Shown here: piece by piece, positions 6,631 through 11,254 of the stretch
Position numbering within the stretch: the stretch's first letter is position 1
How the letters are laid out: the number at the start of each line of letters is the position of its first letter
Source: Collinsella sp.
GTDB taxonomy: Bacteria; Actinomycetota; Coriobacteriia; Coriobacteriales; Coriobacteriaceae
Reading direction: 5' to 3'
DNA: 11,254 nt
Assembly: GCA_014871605.1 (NCBI GenBank)
Contig: WGSQ01000052.1
Coordinates: 1 to 11,254, forward strand
Translations under genes and position numbers: made by a program
Notes under the pieces: generated by a model
The model's database searches: none
Seen by the model: only the letters and a program-made list of their open reading frames with translations
What the model was told of the DNA's origin: nothing

Positions 6631-6915
6631 CTAGCCCAGAACCTCTACCTCGACAGCAGTGTCGAGGCGAGCGGCCAGTGCACGGGCGAGCGTGCGAATG
6701 GCCTTGATGGTACGGCCACGACGGCCGATGACCTTAGCGACGTCATCCTCGGCGACAGAAACCTCGATCGTAGAGGCGTCGTCACCATCGATGACCTCAA
6801 GGCTCACGGAATCCGGGTCGTCGACGATCTGAACAACGAGATATTCGACGAGATCGGCGATGCGATCTGAGAGCATTGCCTCACCCTCGAGCTGTGCAGC
6901 GTCAACCTCAGGCAC
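6631..6915 (-). CDS. khpA: KH-domain RNA-binding protein KhpA
   Basis: This small RNA-binding protein (94 residues, YlqC/KhpA family) has a single KH domain. The nucleic-acid-binding GXXG loop is GRRG (64-67) in KVIGRRGRTIKAIRTLARA. In Gram-positive bacteria KhpA pairs with KhpB/Jag and affects cell division and envelope genes. The position between rpsP and rimM is standard. The GTG at 6915, three bases after the rpsP stop, has GAGGAG 6 nt upstream, overlapping the rpsP end. A later ATG at codon 14 would give a length closer to many homologues but lacks this ribosome binding site. Confidence 0.93.
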   Translation of the reverse strand: MPEVDAAQLEGEAMLSDRIADLVEYLVVQIVDDPDSVSLEVIDGDDASTIEVSVAEDDVAKVIGRRGRTIKAIRTLARALAARLDTAVEVEVLG

Positions 6916-6918
6916 GAT

Positions 6919-7260
6919 TTACTCCTCGGCGCCCTCAGCGGCCTCAGCGGCAGCCTTAGCGGCCTCGGCCTCTTTGGCGAGCTGCTTCTTGGACTTCTTG
7001 ACGACGGTCTCGGTCTTCTCGCCCTCGTTGGCGGCCTTGACCAGAGCGGCGACGGCGTCGGTGAGCTGAGCGCCCTTGGACTGCCAGTCGGCGATCTTCT
7101 CGAGGTCGAGGTTGATGGTCTTGGGGGCGGTCATCGGGTTGTAGCGGCCAACCTCCTCGATGATACGACCGTCACGCGGGGCGCGGGAATCGGCGACGAC
7201 GACACGGTAGTACGGACGCTTCTTAGCGCCGTGACGAGCAAGGCGAATCTTGACTGCCAA
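6919..7260 (-). CDS. rpsP: 30S ribosomal protein S16
   Basis: S16 is a primary assembly protein of the 30S subunit. The sequence AVKIRLARHGAKKRPYYRVV at the N-terminus, then DSRAPRDGRIIEEVGRYNP, is unmistakable. I start it at the TTG at 7260 (TTG-GCA-GTC-AAG). A GGAGGAG at 7267-7273 lies exactly 6 nt upstream, and S16 proteins normally begin with this AVKIRL segment; the upstream in-frame ATG at 7296 would put the Shine-Dalgarno inside the gene. This gives 113 residues, about 25-30 longer than many S16 proteins because of a C-terminal Lys/Ala/Glu-rich, probably helical tail. It is the first gene of the rpsP-khpA-rimM-trmD-lepB unit. Confidence 0.97.
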   Translation of the reverse strand: MAVKIRLARHGAKKRPYYRVVVADSRAPRDGRIIEEVGRYNPMTAPKTINLDLEKIADWQSKGAQLTDAVAALVKAANEGEKTETVVKKSKKQLAKEAEAAKAAAEAAEGAEE

Positions 7261-7316
7261 AGGAAACTCCTCCAACCAAGCAGCTTTAGGCTGCAACTAC
7301 AAACAAACAGTTGAAC

Positions 7317-7345
7317 ATAATACGCCATCGACGCGGGCAGGTGAA
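7317..7345 (-). promoter_or_regulatory. Putative promoter of the rpsP operon
   Basis: On the minus strand TTCACC (7340-7345) and TATTAT (7317-7322) are 17 bp apart, matching sigma-70 at four and five of six positions. The start would be near 7310, giving a leader of about 50 nt. That leader holds a 5-bp hairpin (GCAGC/GCTGC, 7280-7294) just before the Shine-Dalgarno. Confidence 0.5.
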
Positions 7346-7389
7346 GTCCGTGAGACCAACTTCTTCGGTGTAGTCGAGGGCAAATTCAT

Positions 7390-7417
7390 ATCTTAGACAA
7401 GAATTCGGGATTTGCAA
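7390..7417 (-). promoter_or_regulatory. Second, weaker promoter candidate for rpsP
   Basis: On the minus strand TTGCAA (7412-7417) and TAAGAT (7390-7395) are 16 bp apart, each matching four of six consensus bases. It would give a leader of about 120 nt and lies between the rpsP proximal promoter and the dinB start. Confidence 0.25.
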
Positions 7418-7449
7418 GCACATACACGCACCCCACATGAGCTGCGCGG

Positions 7450-7455
7450 TATACT
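7450..7455 (+). promoter_or_regulatory. -10 box of dinB, suggesting a leaderless transcript
   Basis: TATACT ends six bases before the dinB ATG at 7462, so transcription would start at or next to the A of the ATG. No Shine-Dalgarno is present before this ATG. Leaderless mRNAs with this spacing are common in Actinobacteria. No -35 hexamer is seen, and no clear LexA box overlaps it. Confidence 0.45.
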
Positions 7456-7461
7456 CATGAC

Positions 7462-8715
7462 ATGGAAAGACGCGAACATACATACGGTTATGAGGATGCC
7501 ATGGGCGTCACGCCGCCTCCCTGGACGGGTCCGGCGGTGGGCCTCATGGACCTCGATGCGTTTTTTGCGAGCGTGGAGATGCTCGATCATCCCGAATGGC
7601 GCGGAAAGCCGCTAATCGTGGGCGGGGACGCCGATTCTCGTGGCGTTGTGTCCACCTGTTCTTACGAGGCACGTCGCTTTGGCGTACACTCCGCCATGGC
7701 CTCGGCCGAGGCACGGCGCCTGTGTCCGCAGGCCATTTGGACGCACGGGCATTTCGATCGCTACCGCGAGGTCAGCGCGCAGGTCATGGCGATTCTTGCC
7801 GAGGAGACGCCGCGCGTGGAGCGCGTATCCATCGACGAGGCATTTATCGATATCACACCGGGTCGCTTTGCGCCCGAGGACCCGCTGCTGGTTGCACGGC
7901 GTATAAGCGACCGTGTGGCAGCGCTGGGAGTAACGTGCTCCATTGGCGTGGGCTGCAACAAGACGGTCGCAAAGATCGCAAGTGAGCGGGATAAGCCGTT
8001 TGGGCTGACCATCGTGCGACCCGGAACCGAGCAGCGCTTTTTGGCCGCGCTGCCGGTATCTGCCATGAGCGGCATCGGGCGCTCGGCCGAGGAGCGACTG
8101 CGCCGTATGCGCATCTACACCCTCGGCGAGCTATCACGTGCACCGGAATCCACGCTAGCTGCAATTTTTGGCGTCAACGGCGAACGCATGCGCCAGCGTG
8201 CGCTGGGACTCGAAATCTCCGAAGTCACGAGTCTCGATGAAGAGCGTGAGGTTAAATCGGTGAGCAATGAGCGCACCTTTGCAAAAGATTTAACTGAGCG
8301 TGGGGACATCGAAGCGGCGATTGCGCTGCTGGGTGAGTCGGTTGGGCGCCGTCTACGCCGTCAGGGACTGACGGGCGGCACGGTAACGCTCAAGCTTAAG
8401 TATTCGTATGGAAGCGGTCGCTCGGCACAGCGCCGGCTGCCTCATCCGACCGACGATGAGAACATCTTTGTGGCGGTTGCGCTCGAACTGCTCGACAACA
8501 TCTGGCAGGAAGGCATGCATGTTCGCTTAGCAGGCATCGGCATGAGCGACTTTGACCATCAGGGCGGCATCCAGACCGACTTGTTCTGCGAAGTCGACGA
8601 CCGCGGAGCCCAATCCAGCGACCGCCGCGAGCTCTCCGTCGCGATCGACGCCGTCCGAGACAAGTTCGGCGACACCGCCCTATCCTTCGGCCGCCAATCC
8701 CGCTTCAACGATTAA
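7462..8715 (+). CDS. dinB: DNA polymerase IV (Y-family translesion polymerase)
   Basis: DinB copies past damaged bases at low fidelity. From the ATG at 7462 (417 residues) the palm has LMDLDAFFASVE with metal ligand Asp30 and steric-gate Phe35, SYEARRFGV (about 66-74), and SIDEAFID with Asp125/Glu126. A helix-hairpin-helix thumb (MSGIGRSAEERL) and a little-finger domain with SVSNERTF follow. QTDLF (371-375) fits the QxxLF clamp-binding motif. The start is uncertain: the ATG at 7462 fits a leaderless mRNA, whereas the ATG at 7501 has a GAGGA four bases upstream and would remove 13 residues not needed for the fold. It is the only plus-strand gene, divergent from rpsP and convergent with rsfS. 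No SOS operator is evident, so damage regulation is unknown. Confidence 0.95.
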   Translation: MERREHTYGYEDAMGVTPPPWTGPAVGLMDLDAFFASVEMLDHPEWRGKPLIVGGDADSRGVVSTCSYEARRFGVHSAMASAEARRLCPQAIWTHGHFDRYREVSAQVMAILAEETPRVERVSIDEAFIDITPGRFAPEDPLLVARRISDRVAALGVTCSIGVGCNKTVAKIASERDKPFGLTIVRPGTEQRFLAALPVSAMSGIGRSAEERLRRMRIYTLGELSRAPESTLAAIFGVNGERMRQRALGLEISEVTSLDEEREVKSVSNERTFAKDLTERGDIEAAIALLGESVGRRLRRQGLTGGTVTLKLKYSYGSGRSAQRRLPHPTDDENIFVAVALELLDNIWQEGMHVRLAGIGMSDFDHQGGIQTDLFCEVDDRGAQSSDRRELSVAIDAVRDKFGDTALSFGRQSRFND

Positions 8716-8724
8716 CCGCCTTTG

Positions 8725-8770
8725 GGCAAAAAGAAAGCCAGGCAGGTACGGAAAACCGCAACTGCCCGGC
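8725..8770 (-). terminator. Intrinsic terminator of the obg-nadD-yqeK-rsfS unit
   Basis: On the minus strand GCCGGGCAG (8762-8770) pairs with CTGCCTGGC (8737-8745) with one G-U wobble. An inner CGG/CCG closes a four-base loop. The stem is followed by TTTCTTTTTG (8727-8736), a good U-tract. It starts 44 bp past the rsfS stop. Read on the plus strand the same stem lacks a T-run, so dinB would be poorly terminated by it. Confidence 0.75.
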
Positions 8771-8781
8771 GAAATGCGCGA

Positions 8782-8816
8782 GGCTAGCTAAAAGCCCCGT
8801 ATCAAATGAGCCACTA
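8782..8816. repeat. Repeat element copy 2, abutting the rsfS stop codon
   Basis: The core 8785-8816 (TAGCTAAAAGCCCCGT, then a variable CAAAT(G/T)AGC part) aligns with 733-763 at about 26 identical positions with two small gaps. The pairing arms are degraded here (GGCT/AGCC and CTAG/CTAG remain). On the minus strand it begins with the TAG stop of rsfS itself. It lies between the rsfS stop and the terminator. Confidence 0.6.
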
Positions 8817-9269
8817 GAGGAGGTCGAGGGGGAGCTGGGGGGCGTCACCCCAGAGCTTTTCTAGGCGGTAGAAGTCGCGGGCTTCGGGAGTGAAGACGTG
8901 GACGACGACCGAGCCGTAGTCCATGAGCATCCAGGTCTTCTGCTCACGGCCCTCGATGGAGAACGGATGCTCGCCGCAAGCCTCGGCGACCTTCTCCTCG
9001 ATCTCGTCGACGATCGAATCGACCTGGCGGTTGTTGGTACCGGTGGCAAGCACAAAGTAGTCGCACACGTCGGAAAGCTCGGTCAGGTCGAGTACCTGCA
9101 CGTCCTCGCCCTTCTTGTCGTAGGCGGCCTGCGCGGCGGCGCGGGCGACATCCTCGGCGGCGACTCCGCTCGCGGACAGCGAGGCGGCGGTGCGGTCGGA
9201 CGTGGCAACGAAACTCTTGTGCTCCACACCTTCAAGAATCTGCTCGTCGGTCATGGTCTCGTCGGCCAT
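8814..9269 (-). CDS. rsfS: Ribosome silencing factor RsfS
   Basis: RsfS (RsfA, formerly Iojap/YbeB) binds ribosomal protein L14 on the 50S subunit and blocks subunit joining when nutrients are short. The core begins VARAAAQAAYDKKGEDVQVLD and contains the hallmark DVCDYFVLATGTNNRQV and WMLMDYGSVVVHVF, ending YRLEKLWGD, all typical. The protein is 151 residues, with about 37 extra N-terminal residues (acidic, then Ser/Ala-rich) compared with common 105-120-residue members. The ATG at 9269 is supported by AGAGG 6 nt upstream, so the extension appears genuine. It is the last gene of the obg-nadD-yqeK-rsfS unit, 27 nt after yqeK, and its TAG stop is part of a repeat element. Confidence 0.95.
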   Translation of the reverse strand: MADETMTDEQILEGVEHKSFVATSDRTAASLSASGVAAEDVARAAAQAAYDKKGEDVQVLDLTELSDVCDYFVLATGTNNRQVDSIVDEIEEKVAEACGEHPFSIEGREQKTWMLMDYGSVVVHVFTPEARDFYRLEKLWGDAPQLPLDLL

Positions 9270-9296
9270 GGAATACCTCTTTCTAGACAGCCCGAG

Positions 9297-9920
9297 CTAG
9301 CGTAGCTGGGCGTAATGGTTGTAAATCGTAATAGCCGTGGGATAAAGATAGCGCCCGGACTGGATCACATAGACCAGACCCTGCGCAAAACAGGAGAAGA
9401 ACAACTCGTCGAGCGTCGACTCCCCCACCATCTTGCGCAGCGCATGTGCATAGTCGCCGTGGCGGTTGGGCTCGATGGCATCGGCCACAAAGACCACCAT
9501 ATCGAGCGGCGTCATGTCGCAGGCACCCACAGTGTGACGGTCGACGGCCTGGAAAACGGCCGGCGACAGCTCGGGAAAAAGCTGCGGAAGCTCATAGGCG
9601 GCAACCGGGCCATGCAAAAGCGGCGTCGCAGCGGAAGGAGAGCCGGCAACCTTGATGCCGTAGTGCAACGCGCGGGCCACGAGCTCGTCGTCGGAGAGAA
9701 CCTTATCCCAGTCGTGAATCAGGCCGGCGGCGGCGGCATCAAAGCGGTCAACGCCGTAGACCTCGGCCAGATGAAGTGCGGTCTCGGCAACACCCAGCGA
9801 ATGCACATAGCGCTTGCGCTTATCTTTCATGCGAACATCGAGCAGCTCTTGAATGCGCTTGAGCAGCGCGCGCTCATCGCCCTCAAACTGATCCTCTACC
9901 GACAACGTAGCCCCCATCAC
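9297..9920 (-). CDS. yqeK: HD-domain phosphohydrolase YqeK (probable symmetrical Ap4A hydrolase)
   Basis: The YqeK family is metal-dependent HD-superfamily hydrolases, several shown to split diadenosine tetraphosphate into two ADP. The expected metal ligands are present: His40 in KRYVHSLGVAE, His69-Asp70 in GLIHDWDK, His103 in LLHGPVAAYE, His129 in VDRHTVG and Asp147 in FVADAIEPNR. The 207-residue length is close to normal; the first 15-20 residues are extra. The start is a GTG at 9920, with its last bases in the nadD TGA, or the ATG at 9917 (TGATG overlap). Neither has a strong Shine-Dalgarno, so translation is probably coupled to nadD. The nadD-yqeK-rsfS order is conserved widely in Gram-positive bacteria. 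Confidence 0.93.
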   Translation of the reverse strand: MMGATLSVEDQFEGDERALLKRIQELLDVRMKDKRKRYVHSLGVAETALHLAEVYGVDRFDAAAAGLIHDWDKVLSDDELVARALHYGIKVAGSPSAATPLLHGPVAAYELPQLFPELSPAVFQAVDRHTVGACDMTPLDMVVFVADAIEPNRHGDYAHALRKMVGESTLDELFFSCFAQGLVYVIQSGRYLYPTAITIYNHYAQLR

Positions 9921-10594
9921 TCAAAATCTTCTTGACCCAGATCGACATACAAACTGCGCTTGCGAATGTAGCCGAGCACAGACTCGCTCGTAAGATAGCG
10001 CACGCTCATGCCGCGAGCAACTCGCTTACGAATGTTCGTCGAGCTGATCGCCAGCGCCGGAATCTGAATATAGCGCACATCGAACGGCAACCCAGACTCT
10101 TTGATTCGGGCACGCGCCGTATCGATATCAAAGCCCGGTCGCGTCGCCGCAATAAAGGTAGCAAGCTCAGCGATTCGCTCGGCATCATGCCAGGTCACAA
10201 TATCGATAATCGCGTCGGCGCCCGTAATAAAGTAGAGCTTTACCTGCGGCGGGTAAAAGTCGCGAAGGGCATGAAGCGTATCGGCCGTATAGGTTACGCC
10301 TGGACGGTCAATCTCGAACCGGCTCGCCAAAAAGGCCGGGTTCGCGGCGGTGGCGAGGACCGTCATGGCATAACGGTCCTCGGCAGGCGTCACCGGCTTG
10401 TCAAGCTTAAAGGCGGGAGAGCCCGCCGGCATAAAGAGCACAGCGTCCAAGTCGAGCGACTCGCGCGCCTGCTCGGCGGTCACCAGGTGCCCGTAATGGA
10501 TGGGATCAAAGGTGCCACCCATAATGCCGAGCCTAAACTCCTGCCCGTCCTCTAGAGGAAGCTCGGGCAGACCGATTCCACCGCGCAGCGACAT
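9917..10594 (-). CDS. nadD: Nicotinate-nucleotide adenylyltransferase
   Basis: NadD joins ATP and nicotinate mononucleotide to give deamido-NAD, a step of both de novo and salvage NAD synthesis. The nucleotidyltransferase signature GIMGGTFDPIHYGH (23-36, HxGH = 33-36) and the C-terminal ISSTNIR (183-189) are intact, and FITGADAIIDIVTW lies between. The 225-residue length includes about 20 residues before the first strand; homologues often start directly at a position equal to residue 20. The ATG at 10594, three bases after the obg stop, has GGAGGG about 10 nt upstream. It overlaps yqeK by one to four bases, which fits tight coupling. Confidence 0.96.
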   Translation of the reverse strand: MSLRGGIGLPELPLEDGQEFRLGIMGGTFDPIHYGHLVTAEQARESLDLDAVLFMPAGSPAFKLDKPVTPAEDRYAMTVLATAANPAFLASRFEIDRPGVTYTADTLHALRDFYPPQVKLYFITGADAIIDIVTWHDAERIAELATFIAATRPGFDIDTARARIKESGLPFDVRYIQIPALAISSTNIRKRVARGMSVRYLTSESVLGYIRKRSLYVDLGQEDFE

Positions 10595-10597
10595 GGC

Positions 10598-11254
10598 TTA
10601 CTCGCCCTCCGAGGTCTCGGCATCGTCCGCGGCATCCGCCGCATCGACAACCTCGACGCCCTCATCCGCAGCATCGGCCACGTCAATGGCCTCAACGGCA
10701 ACGTCCTCGCCAGCGTCCTCGAGCTCCTCGTACTCCGAGAAGTCCTCAGCACCCTCAAAGTCAAAGGCGCGCTGGCAAATGCGGACCTCGTCGCCCGCAC
10801 GGCAACCGGCCTTCTCGAGCGCGTCGTCAACACCCATACGCGCAAACTTATGCTGCAGGTAGATGACAGCTTCCTCGTTTTCCCAGTCGGTCTGGATGAC
10901 CATGCGCTCAATCGCGCGACCAACCACACGGAAGGCACCGGGCTCTTCCTGGACAATGCGGAACCGCTTCTCGCGCTGCAGACGGCGGCGCTCCCACTCC
11001 TCGTCGCGCAGATCGACCGGCTCATCGGAGACCGCCAACTCGGCGCGCAGCTTAGCCACCTGCTCGCCCACGGCAAGCATCAGCGTGTTGAGGCCGGCGC
11101 CCGTCACGGCGGACACGGCAAAGAACATATGTCCGTCGTCGAGCGCGGCGCGCTTGAGATCGGCAATCTTGTCGGCCGTGCCCGGCGCGTCGCACTTGTT
11201 GGCGACGACGATCTGCGGACGCTCCGAAAGCTCGGCGCCATACTGCTCGAGCTC
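10598..11254 (-). CDS. obg: GTPase Obg, C-terminal part
   Basis: Obg (CgtA) is an essential GTPase bound to the 50S subunit, linked to ribosome assembly and the stringent response. The window holds the last 218 codons; the frame is open to the edge, so the start and the G1-G3 motifs lie outside. Visible are the G4 motif NKCD (19-22 of this fragment) after ERPQIVVA, the G5 motif SAVTGAG, and an OCT domain (FRIVQEEPGAFRVVGRAIER, then WENEEAVIYLQHKFARMGVDDAL). It ends in a strongly acidic tail of about 50 residues rich in Asp/Ala, with an imperfectly repeated VADAADEG/VDAADAAD unit. It starts the visible obg-nadD-yqeK-rsfS cluster. Confidence 0.95.
   Translation of the reverse strand, partial: ELEQYGAELSERPQIVVANKCDAPGTADKIADLKRAALDDGHMFFAVSAVTGAGLNTLMLAVGEQVAKLRAELAVSDEPVDLRDEEWERRRLQREKRFRIVQEEPGAFRVVGRAIERMVIQTDWENEEAVIYLQHKFARMGVDDALEKAGCRAGDEVRICQRAFDFEGAEDFSEYEELEDAGEDVAVEAIDVADAADEGVEVVDAADAADDAETSEGE

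Noticed and set aside
7473..7489. CGAACATACATACGGTT at the dinB start as a LexA box.
   Set aside because: The left half (CGAAC) fits the Gram-positive SOS box but the right GTTC half at the right spacing is missing.
8716..8736. A separate terminator for dinB (GCCTTTGGGCAAAAAG).
   Set aside because: The 3-bp stem is too short and the following run is A rather than T on the dinB strand.
9315..10555. Two long plus-strand frames opposite yqeK and nadD.
   Set aside because: Both cover genes with intact catalytic motifs on the minus strand and have no convincing start signals or recognisable domains.

Overview
The window looks like ordinary chromosome from a GC-rich, low-complexity-operon actinobacterium. 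The best fit is class Coriobacteriia, probably Collinsella or a close relative. This rests on overall protein character, almost complete avoidance of TTA/CTA/TCA codons in the long genes, and the gene orders rpsP-khpA-rimM-trmD-lepB, glyQ-glyS-regulator-ppdK and obg-nadD-yqeK-rsfS. The taxonomic call is inference. Thirteen of the fourteen genes lie on the minus strand and only dinB is on the plus strand. There is no tRNA, rRNA, CRISPR array, prophage or insertion sequence that I can see.

Layout in minus-strand transcription order, right to left. (1) 11254-8814: the C-terminal part of the GTPase Obg, then nadD (NAD synthesis), yqeK (HD-domain phosphohydrolase) and rsfS (ribosome silencing factor). 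These are tightly packed and end in a clear intrinsic terminator at 8725-8770. (2) 8715-7462: dinB (DNA polymerase IV) on the plus strand, convergent with rsfS and divergent from rpsP, apparently with a leaderless start. (3) 7260-4770: rpsP, khpA, rimM, trmD and lepB, a ribosome/tRNA maturation operon ending in signal peptidase I; rplS, often next to trmD, is absent. (4) 4710-789: glyQ and glyS (two-subunit glycyl-tRNA synthetase), then the bifunctional kinase/phosphorylase that regulates pyruvate, phosphate dikinase. (5) 788-463: a 326-bp intergenic region with repeats and putative regulatory sites. (6) 462-1: the start of ppdK, running off the window.

The most unusual observations are these. 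ppdK carries an in-frame TAG codon at codon 126, in the middle of perfectly conserved sequence. Its promoter-distal regulator gene and ppdK itself share a 14-bp near-palindrome (TGCGCTTAYGCGCA) just upstream of their ribosome binding sites. A roughly 31-bp element related to a 13-bp perfect inverted repeat occurs directly after the stop codons of both minus-strand units that end inside the window (PPDK regulator and rsfS). Phased GGTAAA repeats lie upstream of the ppdK promoter. TrmD has Glu where the catalytic Asp is expected. None of these amounts to a new defence or mobile system; the repeat family and the shared ppdK/regulator motif are the best candidates for something undescribed.
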